Assembly: GCA_017303475.1 (NCBI GenBank)
Contig: JAFLBO010000024.1
Location: 20,073-84,072 of the forward strand
Reading direction: 5' to 3'
DNA: 64,000 bases
Origin: Chitinophagales bacterium
Lineage (GTDB): Bacteria; Bacteroidota; Bacteroidia; Chitinophagales; Saprospiraceae
The notes below the pieces were generated by a model. That model was not told where the DNA came from and made no database searches. It worked only from the letters and a program-made list of their open reading frames with translations. Both the position numbers and the translations under genes were made by a program. Shown piece by piece: positions 52,827-62,140 of this stretch. Each line of letters starts with the position of its first letter. Position 1 is the first letter of the stretch.

Positions 52827-52872
52827 AAAAAAAGACATACCTTCGGTTGACTGTTATCAACCAAAGCTATGT
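52827..52872 (-). terminator. terminator for the Crp-type gene
   Basis: Minus strand: an imperfect hairpin of about 15 bp (ACATA and GGTTGA arms, 52872-52835) followed by seven U (52833-52827). It lies 210 bases after the stop of the regulator gene; the bases between (52873-53080) hold no gene. Confidence 0.6.
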
Positions 52873-53080
52873 CCTTGTAAAAACGTGCAAAAACACGCTT
52901 CGATTTTCTGTGGTATAAAAGGATGAATTGATTAAAAATTGGAGAGATAAACACTCCCCAGTTTGAAACGAAACGGTTCTGAGGTGTTGTGTTTTGTTCG
53001 TCCCCGTCAGCAATACATAACGGCACTCGCCAGGTAAAATTCCACGGCAAGTATACGACGAACCAATTAACATTTGTTAA

Positions 53081-53683
53081 TTATTTTCCGGAATTTGACA
53101 ATTGATGACGAATTCTGCTCAGTGATTGAGGCGCAATGCCCAGATAATTGGCAATGTACCGTAAAGGCACCCGGGCAATGGTACCGGGATACCGTTCTGC
53201 AAACTTCAGGTAACGGGTGGTGGCATCGTCGTTGAACATTTCAGCCCGCTCAATCAATAAGCGATAGATGATGATTTCTGTGATCTTGAGGGTGAACATG
53301 TACCAGCCCGGAATTTCTCTCACCAGGGCGTCAAGATCCTTATCCTTCCAGGTTAACAAGGTTACATCAGTCATGGCCTCCCAATAGTATGCCGCATTGG
53401 GATTCAACTCCTTGTAATCATCTGCGAAATAGGTGAATTCACCCTCAGCTGCAAAACGTATTGTGGATTCTTTTCCTGAATTATCCAGGGAGTAAACCCT
53501 GAAAACACCATCTACCACGAATGCCGCCAACTTTTCAGGATGCTCCTGATTAGGGAACCTATCTCCCGCTTTACACAACAAAGGGGTGGTGTGCGCTGCA
53601 ATCACAGGTAGGTAAGGTTCAATTCCCCCGTCTATTTGCCGGGCAACCGGAACCAACAACTCGAAGATTTTAGCTAGATCCAT
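53081..53683 (-). CDS. Crp/Fnr-family transcriptional regulator
   Basis: A 200-residue regulator. The ATG at 53683 gives MDLAKIFELL; an in-frame TTG at 53719 is rejected. N-terminal cyclic-nucleotide-type jelly roll (KAGDRFPNQ, VVDGVFRVYSLDNSGKE), long dimer helix and a C-terminal winged helix (PLRYIANYLGIAPQSLSRIRHQL). The cAMP-contact residues of Crp are not obvious, which is common for this branch in Bacteroidota. Divergent from the GH20 gene and could control it. Confidence 0.92.
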   Translation of the reverse strand: MDLAKIFELLVPVARQIDGGIEPYLPVIAAHTTPLLCKAGDRFPNQEHPEKLAAFVVDGVFRVYSLDNSGKESTIRFAAEGEFTYFADDYKELNPNAAYYWEAMTDVTLLTWKDKDLDALVREIPGWYMFTLKITEIIIYRLLIERAEMFNDDATTRYLKFAERYPGTIARVPLRYIANYLGIAPQSLSRIRHQLSNSGK

Positions 53684-53906
53684 GCTGGCAAATTTCGGAA
53701 TTTTTACATTACCAGTCAATCAACGACATATAAAATATTAAAAAATTTATAATACATTAGTAAAAACAATAATGCAACACACTTGCACTTACTATCAAAA
53801 TTTTTCCCTGAATCCTTTCCTAAAAACTGTCGGAGAAATTGCCTCCTACTTCTACCTTGCAGTCCAATTACGGAATCTCTTTAATCACCGTGCAAAATTT
53901 TTAATC

Positions 53907-56213
53907 ATGTCCAGACTTTGGTTATTTCTGCTCTTTCTCCCACTTTCGGTTTCAGCCCAAAACTCCCCCAACAACCTAAACATCATTCCCCAACCACAAA
54001 CCGTAGAAGCCAAAAAAGGAACTTTTACCTTAAAAAAGGACACAAGGATCTACATTCCGGAAGGTCAGGCCGGATGGGATGTTCCTGCCCAGTACTTCGC
54101 AGCGCTTACCGTGACCAGCACAGGTTACCGACTCCTCATCCAGCCGATGAAGAAATTCAAGGAACCCAAAAGCAATGCCATTCATCTTGTTGCCGACCCT
54201 TCGATTATCTCCGATGAAGGTTACCGGATGGAAGTCAAATCCGGGAACGTTGTTATTTGGGCCAAAACACCCGCCGGCGCATTTTATGCCATGCAAACCC
54301 TGCGCCAACTGCTGCCACCCGAGTTTGGTGGAACACATTCTTATGGCGGTGTAAAATGGGAAGCTCCCTGTTGCCTGATTACAGATGCACCCAGGTTCGG
54401 ATACCGTGGTTTGCACCTGGATGTTGGCAGGCACTTTTTCCAGCCCGCATTCATTAAAAAGTACATAGATCTGCTGGCTATGTACAAGTATAACACTTTT
54501 CACTGGCACCTGACGGACGACCAGGGATGGCGTATAGAAATCAAAAAATATCCTGAATTACAACGCGTGTCTTCCTGCAGGAATGAGACCCTGATTGGGC
54601 ATTATGGCGATCAGCCGCACCGCTTTGATGGTCGGAAATACTGCGGATTATATACCCAACGGGAAATCAAAGACATCGTGGAATATGCTCAAAAGCGTTT
54701 CATCACCATCATTCCGGAAATCGAAATGCCAGGCCACGCGCTGGCAGCCCTGGCTGCTTATCCGGAGTATGGCTGCACCGGAGGGCCTTACGAGCCGGCT
54801 ACCAAATGGGGTGTTTTTGACGATGTTTTCTGTGCAGGCAATGATAAAACCTTTCACTTCCTCGATGATATTCTGGCAGAAGTAGTGGAATTGTTTCCCG
54901 GGAAATACATCCACATTGGCGGCGACGAATGTCCCAAAACCCGCTGGAACGCTTGTGAAAAGTGTAAAAAACGCATGAAGGATGAAGGCTTGAAAGATGC
55001 GCATGAGTTGCAGAGCTATTTTATCCGGCGTATCGAAAAATCGTTGACGGTTCGCAACCGCAAATTGCTGGGATGGGATGAAATCCTGGAAGGCGGGTTA
55101 TCACCAACCGCCACCGTGATGAGCTGGCGTGGAACGGAAGGCGGAATTGCGGCAGCCAGAGCAGGAAATGATGCCATTATGACGCCAGGCTCACACTGTT
55201 ACCTGGACCAATATCAAAGTGATCCAAGTATTGAACCAGTAGCTATTGGTGGACTTATTTCCCTGGAAAAAGCCTACAGCTACGAGCCAATACCTGATGG
55301 ACTCACACCTGAACAGGCCAAACACATACTAGGCGCCCAGGGCAATGTGTGGACCGAATATATGCCCAAATCAGACCAGGTGGAGTACATGGCCTTTCCA
55401 CGCGCCTGTGCGCTGGCGGAAGTGGTGTGGACCAACAAGGACAAACGCAGTTGGACAGATTTTGCGCGCCGCATTCAGCCGCAAATGAACCGCCTGGATG
55501 CCGCCGGCGTCAAGTTTGCCCGTAGCTTTTATGATGTAACAGCGTCATTTGCAGGCAGTAAAGTAACGCTCAAAGCCAATGATCCGGCCCTGGAAATAAG
55601 GTATACCACCGATGGCAAACCACCATCATTGAATTCGCCGAAATACGTATCGCCCATACCTATTACCAAAACTACTACCCTCAAAGCCGGAGTGTTCAGC
55701 AGGGTTCGTCCGCTGGGTAAAGCCATGACCGTTCAGTACATGATCCATAAAGCAACCGGACTGAAATACACCCTGAGTGCCAAGCCTGAGCAATACACCG
55801 GCAACGATGAATATGCGCTTACCAACGGCATCACCGGCATTGTGAAAAACTGGCGAAACTGGGTGGGGTTGCAGGGCAAAGACATTGACCCAGTGATAGA
55901 TTTTGGACAAGCCACTGCGTTTACCAAGGTTACCTTCAACTTCGTCAATGCCAAAAACTCCTGGATCTGGCCACCCAAAAATGTGGAGGTACTGGGCTCG
56001 GAAGATGGCACCAATTTTAAATCCCTGACAACCAAATCCTTCAATGCAGAGGATTACCAGGGAGAATCTGTAGAAACCGTAAAACTGGATACACCTGGCG
56101 CCAAATACCGGTACCTAAAAGTGATAGTAAGGCATCATGGTATCATTCCTAAAGGAGAGGCTGGCGAGAACAACCCGGCATGGATCTTCGTAGACGAAAT
56201 CCAGGTAGAGTGA
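53907..56213 (+). CDS. beta-N-acetylhexosaminidase, GH20
   Basis: Removes terminal GlcNAc/GalNAc from glycans or chitin oligomers outside the cytoplasm. The ATG at 53907 gives a signal peptide ending SVSAQ; the longer frame to 53772 is rejected. 768 residues: GH20 N-terminal domain (about 20-160), TIM barrel with FHWHLTDDQGWRIEIKKYPEL and the catalytic Asp340-Glu341 in HIGGDECPK, then a CHB/HEX C-terminal domain (about 545-620) and a discoidin-like carbohydrate module (about 630-768, ending PAWIFVDEIQVE). The stop (56211-56213) adjoins the CGCGG-type element. Confidence 0.95.
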   Translation: MSRLWLFLLFLPLSVSAQNSPNNLNIIPQPQTVEAKKGTFTLKKDTRIYIPEGQAGWDVPAQYFAALTVTSTGYRLLIQPMKKFKEPKSNAIHLVADPSIISDEGYRMEVKSGNVVIWAKTPAGAFYAMQTLRQLLPPEFGGTHSYGGVKWEAPCCLITDAPRFGYRGLHLDVGRHFFQPAFIKKYIDLLAMYKYNTFHWHLTDDQGWRIEIKKYPELQRVSSCRNETLIGHYGDQPHRFDGRKYCGLYTQREIKDIVEYAQKRFITIIPEIEMPGHALAALAAYPEYGCTGGPYEPATKWGVFDDVFCAGNDKTFHFLDDILAEVVELFPGKYIHIGGDECPKTRWNACEKCKKRMKDEGLKDAHELQSYFIRRIEKSLTVRNRKLLGWDEILEGGLSPTATVMSWRGTEGGIAAARAGNDAIMTPGSHCYLDQYQSDPSIEPVAIGGLISLEKAYSYEPIPDGLTPEQAKHILGAQGNVWTEYMPKSDQVEYMAFPRACALAEVVWTNKDKRSWTDFARRIQPQMNRLDAAGVKFARSFYDVTASFAGSKVTLKANDPALEIRYTTDGKPPSLNSPKYVSPIPITKTTTLKAGVFSRVRPLGKAMTVQYMIHKATGLKYTLSAKPEQYTGNDEYALTNGITGIVKNWRNWVGLQGKDIDPVIDFGQATAFTKVTFNFVNAKNSWIWPPKNVEVLGSEDGTNFKSLTTKSFNAEDYQGESVETVKLDTPGAKYRYLKVIVRHHGIIPKGEAGENNPAWIFVDEIQVE

Positions 56214-56643
56214 GAACGCGGGGGAACGCGGGGGAACGCGGATTTTTTGGAACGCGGATGACGCGGATGACGCGGATTTTTTTGTGCTGCCTTCGGCAGC
56301 AAAGTTGCGTGAGAGACTCAACCCAACGCTTTCTGCGGAAATCTGCGGGAAAAATCTGTGAACATCTGCGGGGAACCTGCTTCGCGGACAACCCAGACTT
56401 TCACTACGCTATCTTCGGCAGGAAAGTCACGTGAGATACTTGACCCAACGATTTCTGCAGAAATCTGCGGGAAAAATCTGTGAACATCTGCGGGAAACAA
56501 CCCACGCAGTCAACCCGTATTTTTTAATAAAAAGCTTGGAAAAGCTCTAAAATACGTAAAATTGCTGCCGAAGGCAGTACAAAAAAATCCGCGTCATCCG
56601 CGTCATCCGCGTTCCAAAAATTCCGCGTTCAACATCCGCGTTC
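56214..56643. mobile_element. MITE-like element with the same ends as the GxxExxY cassette
   Basis: About 430 bases without a gene. Left end 56214-56302 and right end 56562-56643 are inverted repeats; the inner 58 bases of each match with one difference and consist of GGAACGCGG, CGCGGATGA 9-mers, a T run and the GCTGCC-TTC-GGCAGC hairpin. Between them is a direct repeat of about 89 bases (56286-56374 and 56408-56496, offset 122) with TTCTGCAGAAATCTGCGGGA-type words. The ends and the inner word are shared with 31167-31909. It fills the space from the hexosaminidase stop to 3 bases before the MFS start. Confidence 0.6.
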
Positions 56644-56646
56644 TGT

Positions 56647-57948
56647 ATGCAAGAAAAAAACAACCCGCGTATCATCAATGGATGGGCCTTTTTTGACTGG
56701 GCTAATTCAGCGTATGCCTTAGTCATTACTGTGGCCATCTTTCCGGGGTATTTCCTGGAGCTGACCAACGATACCGTGAATGTGCTGGGAATGCGTATGT
56801 CTGACAGCACCCTGTACGCCTGGAGCATAGCCCTGGCTTATCTGATTATTGCGGCCATATCCCCCTTGTTATCAGGCATTGCCGATTATGGCGGACGCAA
56901 GAAGGAATTTCTGCGCTTTTTCACCACTCTAGGCGCATTGGCCTGCATCTCTCTGCTGTTTTTTACCGGTATGCCCACGCTATGGGTAGGTGTTATCGGC
57001 TTTATACTGGCCACCATTGGCTTTGCCGGCGGTATCGTGTTTTACAACGCTTTTTTGCCCATCATTGCTACCGAAGACAGGTACGATGATGTAAGCGCCA
57101 AAGGGTTCAGTTACGGGTTTATTGGCAGCGTGATCCTGCTGGTGGCCAATCTAGTCATTATCCTCAATTACAGTTGGTTTGGTTTCCCGGACGGGTTGCG
57201 GGCAGTACCCACAGCCTTCGTGATGGTAGGTCTCTGGTGGATAGGCTTTTCCCAAATTCCGCTGAAACGGTTACCGGAAGATCAGCCACAAGGAAAAATG
57301 GAAAATCTGGTGGGCAAAGGCTACCAGGAAATCCGTAAAGCCTGGAATAATTTAAAAAGTGACGGCAACGCTGTCCGGTTTTTGATTGCCTTTTTCTGTT
57401 ACAATGCCGGTGTGCAGGCTGTACTTTTCCTGGCCTCCACCTTTGCCGAAAAAGAACTGAAATTCTCGTCTTCCGGCCTGATTGTGCTGGTGTTGATCCT
57501 GCAAATTGTGGCCATAGGCGGCGCCTGGGCTTCTGCGAAACTTTCCGGCATCAAAGGCAACAAGTACTCTATTCTGGTGATGCTGGTTATCTGGACAGGC
57601 GTTTGTATTGTGGGGTATTTTGTACAAACCGGACTTGATTTTTATATGCTTGCGGGCGCCGTAGGACTCGTCATGGGTGGTATCCAATCCCTGTCGCGCA
57701 GCACTTATGCCAAATTACTTCCGGAAAACACACCTGATACAGCCTCTTACTTCAGTTTCTATGATGTAATGGATAAAGTATCTACTGTGGTGGGTACATT
57801 TACTTTCGGATTTGTAGAACAACTCACGGGAGGTATGCGCAACAGTGTAATGGCCTTGGCAGTATTTTTTGTGGTAAGCCTGGCGGTGATATCGGTGGTG
57901 AAAATTCAACGTATTCGACCCATCCCGGCCAAATATTATGGAAAATGA
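56647..57948 (+). CDS. MFS transporter, UMF1/Atg22-like
   Basis: A 433-residue membrane protein with about 12 helices. The start INGWAFFDWANSAYALVITVAIFPGYF is typical of the UMF1 (Atg22-like) branch of the major facilitator superfamily, and the loop after helix 2 (SGIADYGGRKKEF) is the family motif. Substrate unknown; yeast Atg22 exports amino acids. The ATG lies 3 bases after the MITE-like element, so the promoter must be within or before it. Overlaps the acyl-CoA ligase by 4 bases. Confidence 0.9.
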   Translation: MQEKNNPRIINGWAFFDWANSAYALVITVAIFPGYFLELTNDTVNVLGMRMSDSTLYAWSIALAYLIIAAISPLLSGIADYGGRKKEFLRFFTTLGALACISLLFFTGMPTLWVGVIGFILATIGFAGGIVFYNAFLPIIATEDRYDDVSAKGFSYGFIGSVILLVANLVIILNYSWFGFPDGLRAVPTAFVMVGLWWIGFSQIPLKRLPEDQPQGKMENLVGKGYQEIRKAWNNLKSDGNAVRFLIAFFCYNAGVQAVLFLASTFAEKELKFSSSGLIVLVLILQIVAIGGAWASAKLSGIKGNKYSILVMLVIWTGVCIVGYFVQTGLDFYMLAGAVGLVMGGIQSLSRSTYAKLLPENTPDTASYFSFYDVMDKVSTVVGTFTFGFVEQLTGGMRNSVMALAVFFVVSLAVISVVKIQRIRPIPAKYYGK

Positions 57949-59735
57949 CGTTTTCCCTGCTATTCGAAATTCTGGAATATCAGCTGGCCCGATTCCCGCA
58001 AAAGGTCTCGGCGGCCGGCTGGCGCAATGGGCAATGGCAGACCCTTACAACCACTGAACTACTGGCAGAGCGCGATCAGATCAGCGCCGGGTTGCTCCAT
58101 GCGGGGCTGCATCCGGGCGATCGGGTGGGTATTTTGGCCCATTGCGGCAGCCCGGAATGGTTAATAGCAGATGGCGCAATGATGCAGATAGGCATTATTC
58201 CGGTGCCCATACACGCCACCGCCCGTCCGGACGAGATGGCGCATATTGCAAAAGACGCTGAACTGAAAGCCTGCTTTGTGAGCAATGCCAGCATGCTGCA
58301 AAAACTCCAGGATTCGGGTACACAGCTGAAACAGATATTTTCCTTTGAACCCCGCAGCGATAACTCCGAGGTCATTTCCTGGAATGCGCTGGCCTGCGAC
58401 CCCGATGAACACCTTGCCGGAAAAATCAAATATTACCGGGAAGGCATCCGGGAAGACCAGCTGGCAACCCTTTTGTACACCTCCGGCACAACCGGGCTAC
58501 CCAAAGGCGTGATGCTCACCCATCGGAATATTGTAAGCAATGTGAAGTCTGTTCTGGCCATTGTGCCGTTGGGGCCGGGAAGTGTGGCGGTGAGTTTTTT
58601 GCCCATGAGTCATATCCTGGAGCGCATGGTTTGCTTTACTTATCAGGCTGCCGGAACCGCCATCTGGTTTGCCGATAGTGTAGAGCGCCTGCCCAGAATC
58701 CTGCAGGAAGTGCGCCCGCACTTTATCTCGGCTGTTCCGCGCGTGCTCGAGCGCATGTACGAGCGCCTGCTGGAGGAGCGCAACCGTGGCGGCAAACTCA
58801 AAAAGAAAATCCTGGACTGGGCTATTGCACTCGGAGAGCGGTTCCCATATTCGGGCGGACAAGCAATGCCGCTGGATTACCGACTGAAACGCTGGCTGGC
58901 TGATGTACTGGTATTCCGGCAATGGCGCAAACGAATGGGCGGCAGGATCCGCAACATAGTAGTGGGCGCAGCCGCCCTGCAACCCCGTCTCGGCCGACTC
59001 TTTTCTGCGGCGCGGATTGATGTGCGCGAGGGTTATGGACTTACAGAAACCAGTCCGGTGATAGCCTTCAACCGGTTTGAACCCGGGGGCGTGCATTTTG
59101 GAACGGTGGGTATTCCGGCGCCCGGAGTGGAGGTTCGCATCAGCCCCGAAACAGATGAAGAAGGCAACGGAGAAGTGGAGGTTCGCGGCCCCAACGTGAC
59201 TCAGGGATACCTGAACCTGCCGGAAGAAAGCGCCGAGCGTTTTACCCCGGATGGCTGGTTCAAAACCGGTGATTTAGGCAGGTTTGAGTACAAACGGTTT
59301 TTGCGCATTACGGGTCGTAAAAGCGAGGTATTCAAAACCACCACCGGCAAATTTGTTGCGCCGGCTTTTGTGGAGCAACAATTAGTGCGTTCGCCCTTTA
59401 TCAGTCAGGCTATGGCTATTGGCCTCAACCGTCCTTATGTGGCAGCCCTGATAGTGCCTGATTTTCATCAATTAGAATACTGGTGCCGGGAAAACAAGGT
59501 GCACTGGACGGCGCCACAGTACATGATCCTCAACCCCAAGGTGCAAAAATTATTCCGGCAGGAGCTGGATCAAATCAACGACACCCGGCTGGGCCCTGTG
59601 GGAAAAGTGCGGGAATTCCAGCTTCTGCACGAAACCTGGACGCCTGAAAACGGCCTGCTCACCCCCACGCTTAAATTACGGCGGGAAGTGATTTTGAAGA
59701 CGTTTGCGGCGGAGGTGGGGAAGTTGTTTGAGTAA
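57945..59735 (+). CDS. long-chain acyl-CoA ligase (AMP-forming)
   Basis: Activates fatty acids to acyl-CoA through an acyl adenylate. 596 residues with the AMP-binding motif LLYTSGTTGLPKGVM at about 178-192, GYGLTETSPV and the late hinge GWFKTGDLGRFEYKRFLRITGRKSEVFKT. This plan fits the FadD15-like long-chain ligases. The ATG overlaps the MFS stop by 4 bases (ATGA), so the two proteins are translationally coupled and may act on the same lipid or organic-acid substrate. Confidence 0.94.
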   Translation: MTFSLLFEILEYQLARFPQKVSAAGWRNGQWQTLTTTELLAERDQISAGLLHAGLHPGDRVGILAHCGSPEWLIADGAMMQIGIIPVPIHATARPDEMAHIAKDAELKACFVSNASMLQKLQDSGTQLKQIFSFEPRSDNSEVISWNALACDPDEHLAGKIKYYREGIREDQLATLLYTSGTTGLPKGVMLTHRNIVSNVKSVLAIVPLGPGSVAVSFLPMSHILERMVCFTYQAAGTAIWFADSVERLPRILQEVRPHFISAVPRVLERMYERLLEERNRGGKLKKKILDWAIALGERFPYSGGQAMPLDYRLKRWLADVLVFRQWRKRMGGRIRNIVVGAAALQPRLGRLFSAARIDVREGYGLTETSPVIAFNRFEPGGVHFGTVGIPAPGVEVRISPETDEEGNGEVEVRGPNVTQGYLNLPEESAERFTPDGWFKTGDLGRFEYKRFLRITGRKSEVFKTTTGKFVAPAFVEQQLVRSPFISQAMAIGLNRPYVAALIVPDFHQLEYWCRENKVHWTAPQYMILNPKVQKLFRQELDQINDTRLGPVGKVREFQLLHETWTPENGLLTPTLKLRREVILKTFAAEVGKLFE

Positions 59736-59751
59736 TTTTTTGTTCTGTATA

Positions 59752-60909
59752 TCACTCGCAAACACAGTATTTATCCGTTATTTTTAGTGCTTCAATGCTA
59801 ATGGTGCTTATGGGCTCCCCCGGGGCTAGACAGTACTTTATTATTCCAAAGTAATCATTATAGATCTTGGTTTGAAGTCCATTGAGAGAGCTGTTGTATG
59901 TTAACGTAAAAGGCGGTTCGCCGCTGAATTCAATCTTTATATCAAAACAAGTACCCTTGCATACATCCGGGGAATCTGTAGAAAAAAAGACCGAGGGCTT
60001 GGAGCGCCAGGTTACAGGTACTGCTTCATCGGAAACATCCAAACACCTGTCACTTAGATCCACATTACCATTTAACTCATTGCCTGCAATAGCAGTGATG
60101 TAATAAGTGACACCTTCTTGCATGACCGCCGGATCGAAGGAGAAATCTGGCGTGTTGCTGATTGAGATAATGCTGCCAAGGGTATCAGCCGGGTCTGAAA
60201 ACAGAATATATTGTAACATGGTGCCTGCAGGTAGTATATTAGGAGTGGCCGGCGGCACAGTAGCAATCGCGTCCGGACAAAGATTGAGTGGAGCGGAAGG
60301 AATTATACCAGCCTTAGTTAAACAAGGAGGGCAGCAAAATGCGATGTCAAAAAGTACTCCTAATGAATTCCCATTGTTAAAGGTATTCGTTACTTTTAAA
60401 GTACTGATTGTAGTAATTATATTGAGATTTTCACAAGCTCCATTACCACCACTTCCGGACCGTAAGCCACCCGTTCCGCTCACTAAAAGTGGGACTGAGA
60501 AGGGGCAGCTACTTGAAGATCCCGCATTAGGAAAAGGGAATGGGGCGCCATTGATCTCAAGTGTCACCTCATCATAAATGGGAGGACCTCCTGGAACAGA
60601 TTGAAAATCGAATGAACTAAAATTGAAGGTTACGCCGCCAACAGGCTGAGAGAAGGTGAATATCCAACTACCTTCAAAAATAGCATAAGGCCCGCCTCCA
60701 GGGCAAGGGTCGGCCGTGGCAGAAATGGCGTTCCCCTCAGTTGTCACTGTGACATCTGCACAAGGGAATGATTGTAATCCCGATTCAACCGTTATTTGGT
60801 TTGGGCAATTTTGTGCAAGGAGGTTTGAAACTGCCAATAAAACAAAGAGCAGGAATAATGGCTTCAAAAAGAGCATTACGGGCCGGTGTGTTGAAAAAGT
60901 CTGTTTCAT
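59752..60909 (-). CDS. secreted Ig-like/lectin-like protein without sorting domain
   Basis: A 385-residue exported protein with signal peptide (LLAVSNLLAQ). Residues about 35-190 are a jelly-roll-like region (YAIFEGSWIFTFSQPVGGVTFNF), residues about 195-300 an Ig-like module with GVTYYITAIAGNELNG as in large gliding-type proteins, and the last part has Cys pairs (PDVCKGTCFDIKIEFSG). It ends at KITDKYCVCE without a T9SS signal, so it may be a truncated relic of a longer adhesin or use another anchor. No other evidence for a frameshift was seen downstream. Confidence 0.7.
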   Translation of the reverse strand: MKQTFSTHRPVMLFLKPLFLLFVLLAVSNLLAQNCPNQITVESGLQSFPCADVTVTTEGNAISATADPCPGGGPYAIFEGSWIFTFSQPVGGVTFNFSSFDFQSVPGGPPIYDEVTLEINGAPFPFPNAGSSSSCPFSVPLLVSGTGGLRSGSGGNGACENLNIITTISTLKVTNTFNNGNSLGVLFDIAFCCPPCLTKAGIIPSAPLNLCPDAIATVPPATPNILPAGTMLQYILFSDPADTLGSIISISNTPDFSFDPAVMQEGVTYYITAIAGNELNGNVDLSDRCLDVSDEAVPVTWRSKPSVFFSTDSPDVCKGTCFDIKIEFSGEPPFTLTYNSSLNGLQTKIYNDYFGIIKYCLAPGEPISTISIEALKITDKYCVCE

Positions 60910-61012
60910 TTTAGCAAAATAAAGATAACAGTTATCTGATCAAAAAACCTACACTTTTACCATGCTTTTCCTGATGACTGGGCCATAAAACGCAGCAGTT
61001 GGTGTACGCAAA

Positions 61013-62062
61013 TCACCCCTTAAATCGCTCAAAAGACCGTCCATTAAATCTGTACACCCCGTTTTTATGCGTTCCAAGCCATAATATGCCTTGCCTGTCT
61101 TTGTAAATGTAGAACAGGTTAATGTCTTTCCCCTCCTCCTGAACAGGGAAATGCGTAATTTCTTTGCCATCATACCGCCAAACGCCGTTGCGATAGGTCG
61201 CCATCCACAGGTTCTGGTTATCATCCCGGGCAATGGACAGGTATTCCCATAGATCGCTTGATGGCAGGCCATCGAGGCTACCGATGCTTTTTTCCCGGGT
61301 GTAAAACGCTGGGGTCGCTTGTTCATTCAGGCAATACCGATAAGCCGAATTGAACCAGAAGCAGCCATCCTTATCTTCGATAATAGACCGAACGCCATTG
61401 GAGGGTCCATCGTGAAACTCTGTTACATCATCTTCCGAAATCCAGTCGAAAGACTTGCCATTGAACCTACAGGCGCCTGCTGCAGCTGTACCAAACCAGA
61501 TATGGCCCTGGCGATCTTTATAGATAGTATAAATGGCATGAGGATTGGAGTAGTTAGGGTGCCTGGCTATCCATGCTTCTCCTGGCTCAGACCTGGGAAA
61601 TGTCAGACTATACAGCATCTTGCCATCATACCGATAAGCTTTCCCATCAAATTGCAGGGATTTGAACCACAGATCGTTGGGTTGCAAGATCCAGCTGTTG
61701 CTTTCCTCGGGTTCCAGCACGCGGATTTTTTGTCCATCGAAAAGGCACAGGCCTCCGCTTGTATTGAACAAAAGGTTACCTGATTGGTCTTCCTTGATAT
61801 CTTCCACGCGGTTGTGAGGCAATCCGTTTTGGGTGGTAAAATGCTGCACGGTTTTGCCATCGTAATGGTATAGTCCATCCTCCCAGCTGGCAAACCAGTA
61901 ATGGTTATGCTTGTCCTGGTAGATCGCCATGATGTTATTACCCAGCGCATTCAGGGAATCTGATACTGGTGCTGGAGCAGCCTGCTGGGGTGGGGATTTT
62001 TGTTCCTTGCAGGAGGGTAAGATCGAGGCGAAGAGCAGAAGGCAGGGGAGGATTGGATTCAT
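61013..62062 (-). CDS. lipoprotein with two-component-regulator-type propeller
   Basis: A 349-residue predicted lipoprotein: ASILPSCKEQ gives a lipobox with Cys18. The body has six repeats of the Reg_prop type, for example WFASWEDGLYHYDG, LLFNTSGGLCLFDG, IWFGTAAAGACRFNG, LWMATYRNGVWRYDG and LWLGTHKNGVYRFNG, which form one beta-propeller. In larger proteins such propellers are the sensors of hybrid two-component systems; here no membrane or kinase domain follows, so it acts alone or with a partner. Confidence 0.88.
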   Translation of the reverse strand: MNPILPCLLLFASILPSCKEQKSPPQQAAPAPVSDSLNALGNNIMAIYQDKHNHYWFASWEDGLYHYDGKTVQHFTTQNGLPHNRVEDIKEDQSGNLLFNTSGGLCLFDGQKIRVLEPEESNSWILQPNDLWFKSLQFDGKAYRYDGKMLYSLTFPRSEPGEAWIARHPNYSNPHAIYTIYKDRQGHIWFGTAAAGACRFNGKSFDWISEDDVTEFHDGPSNGVRSIIEDKDGCFWFNSAYRYCLNEQATPAFYTREKSIGSLDGLPSSDLWEYLSIARDDNQNLWMATYRNGVWRYDGKEITHFPVQEEGKDINLFYIYKDRQGILWLGTHKNGVYRFNGRSFERFKG

Positions 62063-62140
62063 TGCAGAGGGTTGCGTTATTCAACAAGCATGATGTTTTT
62101 ATTCTTGTTGTGCGCCGCTTCAAAATTAGGACATAGTTAT

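Noticed and set aside
53772..53906. Longer N terminus for the GH20 enzyme
   Set aside because: The extra 45 residues would bury the signal peptide that begins at 53907.
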